DNA of 50,600 nt, from contig JAPLYB010000036.1 in the NCBI GenBank assembly GCA_026395795.1, forward strand, positions 1-50,600. The letters are read 5' to 3'. The first letter of the stretch is position 1. Each line of letters begins with the position of its first letter. This document shows, in pieces, positions 18,189-26,682 of the stretch. The position numbers and the translations under genes were made by a program. Origin of the DNA: Candidatus Pacearchaeota archaeon. Its GTDB lineage: Archaea > Nanobdellota > Nanobdellia > Pacearchaeales > UBA284. Under the pieces are notes generated by a model, which was not told the origin of the DNA, made no database searches, and saw nothing but the letters and a program-made list of their open reading frames with translations.

Positions 18189-18562
18189 CTTGCTATCTCC
18201 TGTTCTGGTTTAGCAGAACATAAATGTAATACCCCTTTATTATACTTTTTGCATATATCACAGGAAACTCCCTGTCTCTTCGCAACTTCGATAAGTTTCA
18301 TCATTTCTCCAATAACTTTTTTATTATCTTTGAGGATTATTTCAGCAGATTGTTCAACATATTTTACCATCTCTTCAGAAAATTTAATGTCCTTTGCTCT
18401 TTTTCTATGCATATATTGGCTAATGGCTGCTTCCGTAGTCCCCAAGAGTTCAGCGACTTTATTCTGTTTAATTTTATACTTTTTAATAAAAGATTTGGCA
18501 AGTTCCCTTCTAATAGCTGGGATGATATACCAAACTTCTATTTCTTGGGGTAACGAATACAT
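18185..18562 (-). CDS. XRE-type HTH regulator with C-terminal cysteines
   Basis: KYKIKQNKVAELLGTTEAAISQYMHRKRAKDI; CDICKKYNKGVLHLC. Confidence 0.75.
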   Translation of the reverse strand: MYSLPQEIEVWYIIPAIRRELAKSFIKKYKIKQNKVAELLGTTEAAISQYMHRKRAKDIKFSEEMVKYVEQSAEIILKDNKKVIGEMMKLIEVAKRQGVSCDICKKYNKGVLHLCSAKPEQEIAR

Positions 18563-18698
18563 TATTTCTTAACTATCGTGAAGTTTTTAAATCTTTCCGT
18601 TTGTATGTAATTAACTCAAATAAAAAAATAAAAAAGAACAAGTTTTTCAAATTAAGATTAATATTCCACGTCTCTCTCTTTTTTTAGAGCAAAACAAA

Positions 18699-19514
18699 TT
18701 AAATTTTAATCTTGGACAAAGGAATCATCTTTTCCCAACTTGAGTTAAAGATCTCATGCATTGCGTTTCCAAAGAATGGACTATTAATCCATACACCAAC
18801 ATCATAGTTTGGATGTACTTCTTCATCATCTAGTACCATTAGTAACAGCTCTTTTGCGTCAGAGATTGCAAATCTGGATTTCACTTTTCCATTTCTAACC
18901 TCTGCGTATTTACTCAATTCTTTTGCTATTTTATAATTCTTTGGAGTTATCGGCGCAACAACCCGGACCATCACTCCTTTTTTCTTTGCTTTTTCAAAAG
19001 CCGGTCTCAAATTTTCAAATTTTCTGTTTAATCCTTCAGATGTTGTAGCTATTGTTATTGATTTGTCTGCATTTCTGATCATCATATCAAGATGATTATA
19101 CAGATTAGTTCTTCCTCGTATAGCACCAGACAAATCTGTTGGTTCAATATATTTTATTCCAGTCGTGAATAGAGTAGACAACTCATTTAAAACATCTGTT
19201 CCTTTCAATTCATCAAGTCTCTTTGACATATCGTCAGCTTCCTTTACCACATTTCTCTTGACTCTCTCAACAACTTCTGTCGGTTTAAGAGCAACAAACT
19301 TTATCGGTTTTCCAAGTTTCATTATAACAAATCCTTTTTTCTCCAAACTCTCAAGGATATCATAAGTCCTGGATCTTGGAACACCAGAAATGTCACTTAA
19401 TTCTCCAGCAGTCGAAACTCCTCTAGAAAGCAAAGCAGTCCATACTCGAACCTCATACAAATTCAAACCAAAAATTTTTCTCAATCTGCTCAAAAATTCT
19501 TCTTTAACAATCAT
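18699..19514 (-). CDS. TrmB-family sugar-type regulator
   Basis: LYEVRVWTALLSRGVSTAGELSDISGVPRSRTYDILESLEKKGFV plus PLD-like C-terminal domain. Confidence 0.85.
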   Translation of the reverse strand: MIVKEEFLSRLRKIFGLNLYEVRVWTALLSRGVSTAGELSDISGVPRSRTYDILESLEKKGFVIMKLGKPIKFVALKPTEVVERVKRNVVKEADDMSKRLDELKGTDVLNELSTLFTTGIKYIEPTDLSGAIRGRTNLYNHLDMMIRNADKSITIATTSEGLNRKFENLRPAFEKAKKKGVMVRVVAPITPKNYKIAKELSKYAEVRNGKVKSRFAISDAKELLLMVLDDEEVHPNYDVGVWINSPFFGNAMHEIFNSSWEKMIPLSKIKI

Positions 19515-19626
19515 TTTTTATGCTTTTAACTTCTTTTATAACTTCTGTATAGTAAAGCTATTGTTTTTAGTTTAAAGTAGTATTTAAATCTTTCTTTGAT
19601 AAAATGAGATTTAATCGAATAAAAAT

Positions 19627-22449
19627 TCAGCGTTGGTTAAATGCAATTTCAACTGATTTTTCTTTAATTTTTTCTTTAAAGACGTTTTTGTAAGTTTCAG
19701 TAATTTTTTCTGAAATTAGTAGTTGTTTTGCATTAACTTTTTCGCAAATTAGGCCCTTAAAACCATCCACATTTTTTTGCATCTGTTTATCCAAAACAAG
19801 CATTAAATCAATTTTTTGTTCTTTTTGCAGACCCGCCTTTTTTCTAGCATCTTGAATTTTTCTCATCAGTTCTCTAACATAACCTTCTGCTTCAAGTTCA
19901 GGAGTCATTTTCGTATCAAGTAAGATTTCGAAAACTTTGTTTGATTCGAATAAAACCTTTTTCACATTTACTTGTCTTGAGACAATCTCTTGCATGTCTT
20001 TTGAAAGTTTATTCTCTGTTTTAACAGTAATTGAAGCAAGAGGCCATCTAACCCCGATCCCTTTAGCAGATCTTATAGCAAGTGCTTTTTCAATGATTTG
20101 CATCGCAAAAGAGAAGTCTTCTTCAAGTTTTTTATCAATCAGATTCTCATCATAACCCGGCCATTTACAGAGATGGATTGACTCTTCTTTCAAAGAAAAT
20201 TTTTCTTTTAGTTTTTGATAAATGGCCTCTGTTATGAAAGGCGTAAAAGGAGCGCAAAGTTTTATCAAGTCTAAATAAACCTCTTTTAAAACAAATCTTG
20301 CACTCTCATCTCTCTGAGAGATTCTTTCTCTTATTGTTTGAATATACCCCCTGCTCAAATCATTTAACCAGAAGTCTTGTAAAGCTCTTGCAGCTAAATA
20401 GGGATGTAAATCTTCTATTTCCAAAGTTACTTCCTTAATTAAAAAATTTAATTTAGACAAAATCCACTTATCTTCTATTTCAAGTTTTTTAACTTTTCCT
20501 GATTTTTCTAGAAGATTGTGCATGTTGTAAAGAATATTGATATTGGCTAGAGGTTCTTTAAGAACATTAAAGCCAAACCTTAATTCTTGAGAAGGATCTT
20601 GTAGGCAGTACAACAGTCTGATCGGATCTGCTCCAATTTTTTCAACTGCTTCGTCAAACCAAATTGTATTCCCTTTACTCTTATGCATCTCTTCTCCTTT
20701 TTCATCTTTTAAGGTTTCATATCCAAAAAGTGCTTTAAACGGAGCTTTTCCTGTTAATGTTACGCTAGCCCAAAACAATGCATTAAACCAACCTCTAAAT
20801 TGACCCGGCATATTCTCACTAATTAAATCAGCTGGAAACCACTTCTCCCATTCTTTCTTATTAGTTAGATAAGGCCCAATAGTCGAGAATGGAACAATTC
20901 CAGCATCTAACCAAGCATCTCCCACGTCTTTAACTCTTTCTACTTCTGAACTACATTCAGAACATTTAATTTTAATTTCATCTATCCAAGGTCTATGAAT
21001 TTCGGGCAGTTGATCAACCTTCTTCTTATCAATTGCTTTTTCTTTCAATTCTTTTAAACTTCCGATAACCTCAATATGCCCGCATTTACATTCCCAAATT
21101 GGTAAAGGTAATCCCCAATATCTTTTTCTAGAAATTAACCAATCCCCCATATTCTTAAACCAGTCTTCTTGTCTAGTCTTGCCATATTCTGGGTACCACT
21201 TTATTTTTTTATTTTCTTTAATTAGTTTATCCCTTATCTCTTTGCATTTAATATACCATTCATCAACTAGTCTGAACACAAGTTCTTCACCACACCTCCA
21301 ACAATGAGGATATCTGTGTTTGTATGGTATCACTTTATATAAAAATCCTCGATTTTCTAAATCTGCTATAACCATTTTATTTACTTCAGAATATTTCTTA
21401 GAACTAAATTTATTATAATCTTCTTTGAAAGTTCCATCATCATTCAAAGGAGATATTGCTGGAAGATTATTCCTTTTTCCCAAATCATAATCCTCTGCAC
21501 CACAACCAGGAGCAATATGAACAATTCCGGTCCCCTCTTCTCCAGAAGCTAGCTCCCACAATACTACTTTATGCGGAGAATCTTTTTGAGTTTTCAGATT
21601 AGCATAGGGCATGACATATTCTACATCTTTAAGATCCTTGCCCAATTTACTTTCAAAGATTTCATAATCTCCTTCTAATTCTTCTAATCTTGATTCAGCA
21701 AGCCAATAAAATTTTCCATTATGTTGAACTTTGACATAAAGAATATTTTCATTAACTGCTATTGCAACATCAGCAGGAACTGTCCAAGGAGTTGTTGTAA
21801 AAATTAAAAAATATTCATTTAGCTTTTCTTTCAAAGGAAACTGCAAGAATAATGCTGAATGAGTTACTTCCTTATAACCCTCTGTTGCGATATCATGCTT
21901 AGAACTTGCTGTCCCACATCTCCAACACCAGGGAACAGCATCTTTTCCCTTATACAACCAGCTATTCTCAAAATATTTTTTTAATAAATACCAATTATGC
22001 AAATTGTTATCATCAGTCATTGTGTAATAAGAATTATCCCAATCCATCCAGTATCCTAATCTTATTGACTGTTGTGTTTGGATTTTAGAAAATTTTTCTA
22101 CTCTTTTTCTGCAAGATTTTACAAAATTAAGAATTCCGAATTTTTCGATATCTTGTTTATCTTTTAGTCCCAAATCTTTTTCTTCTTCTCTCTCAACCCA
22201 TAATCCTTGGCAGTCAAAACCATTTTGATATCTTTGATCAAATCCTTGCATCGCCTTAAATCTTTGAAACATATCCTTGTAAGTTCTACCCCAAGCATGA
22301 TGAACCCACATTGGATTATTTGCAGTTATAGGCCCATCTAAAAAACTCCACCTCCTTTTATCTTTGTTCTTTTTTCGAAGTTTTTCAAATATCTTGTTTT
22401 CTTGCCAAAATTTCAAAATTTCCTTCTCTATTTCTTGTGCTTGATACAT
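19627..22449 (-). CDS. ileS: Isoleucyl-tRNA synthetase
   Basis: PMWVHHAWGRTYKD, DCQGLWVE, MHKSKGNT (KMSKS-type). Confidence 0.95.
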   Translation of the reverse strand: MYQAQEIEKEILKFWQENKIFEKLRKKNKDKRRWSFLDGPITANNPMWVHHAWGRTYKDMFQRFKAMQGFDQRYQNGFDCQGLWVEREEEKDLGLKDKQDIEKFGILNFVKSCRKRVEKFSKIQTQQSIRLGYWMDWDNSYYTMTDDNNLHNWYLLKKYFENSWLYKGKDAVPWCWRCGTASSKHDIATEGYKEVTHSALFLQFPLKEKLNEYFLIFTTTPWTVPADVAIAVNENILYVKVQHNGKFYWLAESRLEELEGDYEIFESKLGKDLKDVEYVMPYANLKTQKDSPHKVVLWELASGEEGTGIVHIAPGCGAEDYDLGKRNNLPAISPLNDDGTFKEDYNKFSSKKYSEVNKMVIADLENRGFLYKVIPYKHRYPHCWRCGEELVFRLVDEWYIKCKEIRDKLIKENKKIKWYPEYGKTRQEDWFKNMGDWLISRKRYWGLPLPIWECKCGHIEVIGSLKELKEKAIDKKKVDQLPEIHRPWIDEIKIKCSECSSEVERVKDVGDAWLDAGIVPFSTIGPYLTNKKEWEKWFPADLISENMPGQFRGWFNALFWASVTLTGKAPFKALFGYETLKDEKGEEMHKSKGNTIWFDEAVEKIGADPIRLLYCLQDPSQELRFGFNVLKEPLANINILYNMHNLLEKSGKVKKLEIEDKWILSKLNFLIKEVTLEIEDLHPYLAARALQDFWLNDLSRGYIQTIRERISQRDESARFVLKEVYLDLIKLCAPFTPFITEAIYQKLKEKFSLKEESIHLCKWPGYDENLIDKKLEEDFSFAMQIIEKALAIRSAKGIGVRWPLASITVKTENKLSKDMQEIVSRQVNVKKVLFESNKVFEILLDTKMTPELEAEGYVRELMRKIQDARKKAGLQKEQKIDLMLVLDKQMQKNVDGFKGLICEKVNAKQLLISEKITETYKNVFKEKIKEKSVEIAFNQR

Positions 22450-22450
22450 T

Positions 22451-23287
22451 TTAAAATTTTAATAGCTCCTTTATAATATCATCTTCCCATCCATTTTTAA
22501 ATTCTGTGGTTATGAATTTAAAACCAAATTTTTTCTTATAAAAATCAAGATATTTTTGTGTTGTGTGCGACCAAGATTTTTGGAATTCAATCGGCCTCGT
22601 AATAACAATCGGGATAGATTTTTTATTCCCATCAAGATAAGGCAACATTTTACTGATATCCATTAATATCTTCTGAATTGTTTTTTCTTTACTCCTACTT
22701 TTACTTTTAGCAACATGAGAAGAAATTGCAATTATCAATTCCTTTTTACTAGGACTGATTAACCCAAGATCATATTCCCTACCCTTAGAAACTTTTTCAA
22801 CTTGAAATCCCCGATTTAATGCTTCTTCCATCAAAATTTTAGATTCCTTTTCTACGATTAAAAGGAAATCTGATGGAGAAAGATGCAAATCTTTCCAATC
22901 ATTTAAACTTAATTCAAGAATTACTGGGAAAGTTATAGAATTATTGGAAGAATTATCCAATTTTTTCCATAATACTCTTGGTAAGCAGCCATTTGCGACT
23001 ATCTGGATGTAAGGATGTTTTCCAGAATACCCTTGTAAACTTATCCCTTTTTTAACAATTCTATGGACAACGACTTTAAAATCATCTTCGAATCTCATAG
23101 AAATTTGCCTATTTTCTTTTTTCGTATTGCTTATCTTATTTGCAAAAGTTCTGCAAGTAAACCGAATTGTAGCCCTTTTACAAGGTCTTTTGTAATCAGT
23201 CACCCTATTTTCAGACTTCCATGCATATCTTTGAGTTGAAAATCCTCTCTCCAATGTTATGGACGCCGGGATTCTTATTTTGTCCAT
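22451..23287 (-). CDS. Hypothetical protein, possibly nuclease-like C-terminal domain
   Basis: 278 aa; REYDLGLISPSKKELIIAISSH segment. Confidence 0.5.
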   Translation of the reverse strand: MDKIRIPASITLERGFSTQRYAWKSENRVTDYKRPCKRATIRFTCRTFANKISNTKKENRQISMRFEDDFKVVVHRIVKKGISLQGYSGKHPYIQIVANGCLPRVLWKKLDNSSNNSITFPVILELSLNDWKDLHLSPSDFLLIVEKESKILMEEALNRGFQVEKVSKGREYDLGLISPSKKELIIAISSHVAKSKSRSKEKTIQKILMDISKMLPYLDGNKKSIPIVITRPIEFQKSWSHTTQKYLDFYKKKFGFKFITTEFKNGWEDDIIKELLKF

Positions 23288-23380
23288 ATAATAAGAAACT
23301 TCTATCCTTTATAAATATTTACGCCTATAGAAGGAAATCTTTTTTAAATGTTTCCAATTAATAGCAGGATAAGTCAAGAA

Positions 23381-24081
23381 CCACTGGTCACCGCTCGCCC
23401 TTGAAAATTGATTTGGGCTCGCTATAGACCAGTGGCATGATTAAATAATTGCTTAGAAGTTAATTGCTGGAGATTTCTGACAGCCAATATAATCGCTTAC
23501 ATGTTCTTCATCACTTCCAATGTTGTCGAGGAGATAAGCAGGATTCCAAAAACCACTTCCATAAAAATATTTTTTCTTGATTTCTGTAAATGCTCGCAAT
23601 ATTTTTCTGCCAGTTATTCCTCTCAAAATTTTAGCCGCTTCTGGTTTGCTTCTCAAACCAATGTCCACATTAAAATGTAAATGGTTTGAATCAAAACCAA
23701 CCTTTTTTATTGGCAGATGATAGTTCTCAGAAATTTCTTTGAACAAAACAGTAAGGAAGAACCTTACTTTTGCATCATCGAATATTTGATGACAATATTT
23801 AATTTTAAACATTGCGTGGCACCATGAATTTCCCACGCACGAACTTTTTCTATTTAATTGTCGAAACATTTTTTTCTCCAGAGCTCTCGCTAAGCGAAAG
23901 CAAATATTTATTTAGTTGAGAAAGCTCTAGCTAATACAATCGTTCTGTGAGCTAGAGTCAAGCTCACATTTCTTAATGCTTCTAGAAATAAATATCTTCT
24001 TAAAAAAAGAGGATTGATTTATCAAAATGAAATAAGTCCCTTGCTGGGCACTAAGAAGCACCACCAGTCCGAGACTGGTGG
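23381..24081 (-). mobile_element. IS200/IS605-type (or REP-associated) single-strand transposon, approximate limits at the end hairpins
   Basis: Y1 transposase between CCACTGGTC...GACCAGTGG (23381-23435) and CCACCAGTCCGAGACTGGTGG (24061-24081). Confidence 0.65.
23453..23869 (-). CDS. tnpA: IS200-like Y1 (HUH) transposase
   Basis: DSNHLHFNVDIG, LRGITGRKILRAF, FWNPAYLLDNIGSDEEHVSDYIGCQK. Confidence 0.85.
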   Translation of the reverse strand: MFRQLNRKSSCVGNSWCHAMFKIKYCHQIFDDAKVRFFLTVLFKEISENYHLPIKKVGFDSNHLHFNVDIGLRSKPEAAKILRGITGRKILRAFTEIKKKYFYGSGFWNPAYLLDNIGSDEEHVSDYIGCQKSPAINF

Positions 24082-24172
24082 AAATCTCGCATTATAATAA
24101 AAAGTTTAGAAGAAAGATTGCTCTATCTTACAATAAAAAGAAAATATAAAAAAATAAAAAACAAAACATCAA

Positions 24173-24326
24173 TTACCAGTCTTCATCACCTAAATCATCA
24201 CTTGTTTCGTCTTCGTCATCCATATCGTCATCTGAATCCTCATCTTTATCAGATTTATCTTCCTCAACCTTATCGCTCTTATCTTTCTCTCCTAATTCCT
24301 TTTCCTCTTGTTTTTTTGTTTTCATG
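24173..24326 (-). pseudogene. Acidic C-terminal ORF, apparently +1 out of frame with the ATG that follows an SD hairpin
   Basis: ATG frame gives MKTKKQEEKGIRRER*; other frame gives ...LGEKDKSDKVEEDKSDKDEDSDDDMDDEDETSDDLGDEDW*; frames meet at GGAAAAAGG. Confidence 0.35.
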
Positions 24327-24379
24327 CTAAAAAATCCTCCTAATTTTTGGCACGCTGAAAATAATTTATTTTCAAGCGT
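24324..24379 (-). repeat. Double-hairpin palindrome family, copy A (SD in hairpin 2)
   Basis: CGCTTGAAAATAAATTATTTTCAGCGTGCCAAAAATTAGGAGGATTTTTTAGCATG. Confidence 0.7.
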
Positions 24380-24489
24380 TTTGTCTCCTTTTAGGTAAAT
24401 TTGACAAAAGGTTTTTATTTATAAACTTTGCGATACTACAGAACTACAGTCAAATTTATAAATAGAGTATAAACAATTCTCTTAAAAAA

Positions 24490-24606
24490 TTAGATAGCTG
24501 CCATTCTTTTTTGTTTTCTCTTTCTCTTCTCCCTCTTGATTCTTTTTCTTTGCCATTTCCATCTCATCTGTCCTTTCTTTTTCCATCTACGAGATGATCT
24601 TTTCAT
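24490..24606 (-). CDS. rpl41e: Ribosomal protein L41e (38 aa, not in ORF track)
   Basis: MKRSSRRWKKKGQMRWKWQRKRIKREKRKRKQKRMAAI; contains MRWKWxxKRI signature. Confidence 0.8.
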   Translation of the reverse strand: MKRSSRRWKKKGQMRWKWQRKRIKREKRKRKQKRMAAI

Positions 24607-24609
24607 TTC

Positions 24610-24661
24610 AGCAAAAACCTCCGGTTTTTGTTGTGCCAAAAATTATTAATTTTTGGGCATG
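24610..24661 (-). repeat. Double-hairpin palindrome family, copy B (SD in hairpin 2)
   Basis: CATGCCCAAAAATTAATAATTTTTGGCACAACAAAAACCGGAGGTTTTTGC. Confidence 0.7.
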
Positions 24662-24680
24662 ACGGTTATTTATCATTTTT

Positions 24681-24944
24681 CTATTTGAAAGCTTTTTTAA
24701 ATTCTTTTAAGATTTCTTGATTTTTCGCTTGGATTTTTTCAATTGCATCTAACAAAACCTTTTTTGCATCCTTTCCCTTAGTTCGAATAATCAAAATAGG
24801 GTTTTTAGTAGGGTGCTCTCTTTTCCAAGCACTCACTTCTACTTCTTCATTCCAGAGCTCATTTCGTAATAGTTCTGCAATTGTCAAATTATCCAACTCT
24901 ATTTCAAGCTCTTCTTTCTCTTGTTTTAAAATTTTAATTTGCAT
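24681..24944 (-). CDS. rpoL: DNA-directed RNA polymerase subunit L
   Basis: MQIKILKQEKEELEIELDNLTIAELLRNELW...REHPTKNPILIIRTKGKDAKKVLLDAIEKI. Confidence 0.85.
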   Translation of the reverse strand: MQIKILKQEKEELEIELDNLTIAELLRNELWNEEVEVSAWKREHPTKNPILIIRTKGKDAKKVLLDAIEKIQAKNQEILKEFKKAFK

Positions 24945-24957
24945 TTTGATTATTTGT

Positions 24958-25554
24958 TTAAACCTTATTAATTTCTTCTAATTTTTCTTCTTGTTTTTGA
25001 GCTTCTTTTAACTCTTCTTCCTTTTTCTCTTGTTTTTTCAAAAGTTTAAAGGTTTTTTTGAACAAATCCTTAATATTTATTTTTTTATTCGCCTCAGTAT
25101 TAAATTCAGCTTTCTGTTCTTGGGTTTTTTCTGGCAGGATTTCTTTGTTTATCTCTTCTATCAGCTCTTCTTTCTCTTGTTGTTTTTTAATCTCTAAATC
25201 TTCAATAAACTTCTTCTCATCCAATATACTGCTGTTTACTTCGCTTTTTAACTTTTTCTCTTTCTCTTCTTTAACTTTTTTATATCTATCCCAAAGATCA
25301 TTTAAACTTACTGGTTTTTTAGTGTCTACTTCTGAATCCTGAATTTTTTGTTGCTTTTTAAGTTGATTTAATCGTATTCTTTCTTTTTGTTTCTGAATCT
25401 CTTCTTCCAAGACGATTGAATTATTGCCTATAGCACATCTTGAGCAAAGTCTCATAGATCTATTGTTAGTTATAGTGTTAACAAGAGGCTCATTTTCTAT
25501 CCCGCATTCTTCACAGCCATTATCAAAATCCATAAGGAAAACAAATTTTGACAA
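24958..25554 (-). CDS. Zinc-ribbon plus coiled-coil protein
   Basis: CEECGIENEP...MRLCSRCAIGNNSIV followed by Lys/Glu-rich coiled coil. Confidence 0.6.
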   Translation of the reverse strand: MSKFVFLMDFDNGCEECGIENEPLVNTITNNRSMRLCSRCAIGNNSIVLEEEIQKQKERIRLNQLKKQQKIQDSEVDTKKPVSLNDLWDRYKKVKEEKEKKLKSEVNSSILDEKKFIEDLEIKKQQEKEELIEEINKEILPEKTQEQKAEFNTEANKKINIKDLFKKTFKLLKKQEKKEEELKEAQKQEEKLEEINKV

Positions 25555-25584
25555 TATTTAAAAGTTATGGTTTCATGATTTTCC

Positions 25585-26682
25585 ATGATTTCGATAGTTA
25601 TCCCAATAAAGAATGAAGCAAAGAACCTAGATTGCCTTGTTAAAACAATAAGCATGCTAAAATTAGGGGCATATCAGATTATATTTATTGATGATAATTC
25701 TTTAGATGGCACATTAGAATGTCTCAAAAGCCTATCTAAAAAGTATCCTATTAAGTATGTTATCAGAAAAAACCAGACAGGATATGGGTCTGCCCTTAAA
25801 TTGGGACTAGAAAAAGTAAGAAAATCAGAGATCGTTGTAACAACAGATGGGGATTTAAGCTACGATCTTAAAAAAATTCCTGAGTTGATTAAAAGAATCA
25901 ATAAAAAAGGAGAAGAAAATGACATTGTCATAGGATCCAGATACGTTCCTGGCGGGAAGATAAAAAACTGGCCGTTTTCTAGGATCTTAATAAGTAAACT
26001 GCTAAAATTGTTTGTTTCTCTTACTCTTAATACAAATGTGAAAGATAACACATCCGGATGCAGAGCATATTCTAAAAAAGCGATAAACAAGATTCTCCCA
26101 GAAATAAAATCAAATGGTTATTCAATATTAGAAGAAATCCTTTTTATCGCAAAGAAAAAAGGACTAAAGGTTGTAGAAATCCCAATAACTTTTCAAGATA
26201 GAACAAAGGGCAAATCAAAAGCAAAGATTTTGAAAGAGGGGGCTGGTTTGATAAAAACTGTTGCAGCACTAAGAAAAAGAAGTATTATTAGATTTCTTAA
26301 GTTCCTAATTGTAGGCGCAAGCGGAATAATAGTAAATGAAGGTTTATTATATATTCTAACAGAAAAAGGGCATTTACATTATCTTCTTTCAGGAATAATC
26401 TCAATTGAGATATCTATTTTATCAAACTTTTTTTTGAATGATGCTTGGACGTTTAGAGACAAAAGAGATGGATATTTTTTTAATAGACTTATGAAGTTTA
26501 ATTTCGCGAGAGCTTTAACATTGATAATAAACCTGGGAATTTCGTGGTCATTCACCCTCTTTGGATTAAACTACTTGATAGCCAACCTAATAGGGATAGC
26601 AGTTGCAACATTGCTTGCTTATTCTTTAAGTAATTCATGGGTTTGGTATCACAAAAAACAAAAAAACACTAAAACAAATTGA
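25585..26682 (+). CDS. Dolichol-phosphate mannosyltransferase-like GT2 fused to GtrA-like membrane domain
   Basis: SIVIPIKNEAKNL, FIDDNSLDGT, GSRYVPGGKIKNWPFSR; C-terminal GtrA-like TM region. Confidence 0.85.
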   Translation: MISIVIPIKNEAKNLDCLVKTISMLKLGAYQIIFIDDNSLDGTLECLKSLSKKYPIKYVIRKNQTGYGSALKLGLEKVRKSEIVVTTDGDLSYDLKKIPELIKRINKKGEENDIVIGSRYVPGGKIKNWPFSRILISKLLKLFVSLTLNTNVKDNTSGCRAYSKKAINKILPEIKSNGYSILEEILFIAKKKGLKVVEIPITFQDRTKGKSKAKILKEGAGLIKTVAALRKRSIIRFLKFLIVGASGIIVNEGLLYILTEKGHLHYLLSGIISIEISILSNFFLNDAWTFRDKRDGYFFNRLMKFNFARALTLIINLGISWSFTLFGLNYLIANLIGIAVATLLAYSLSNSWVWYHKKQKNTKTN

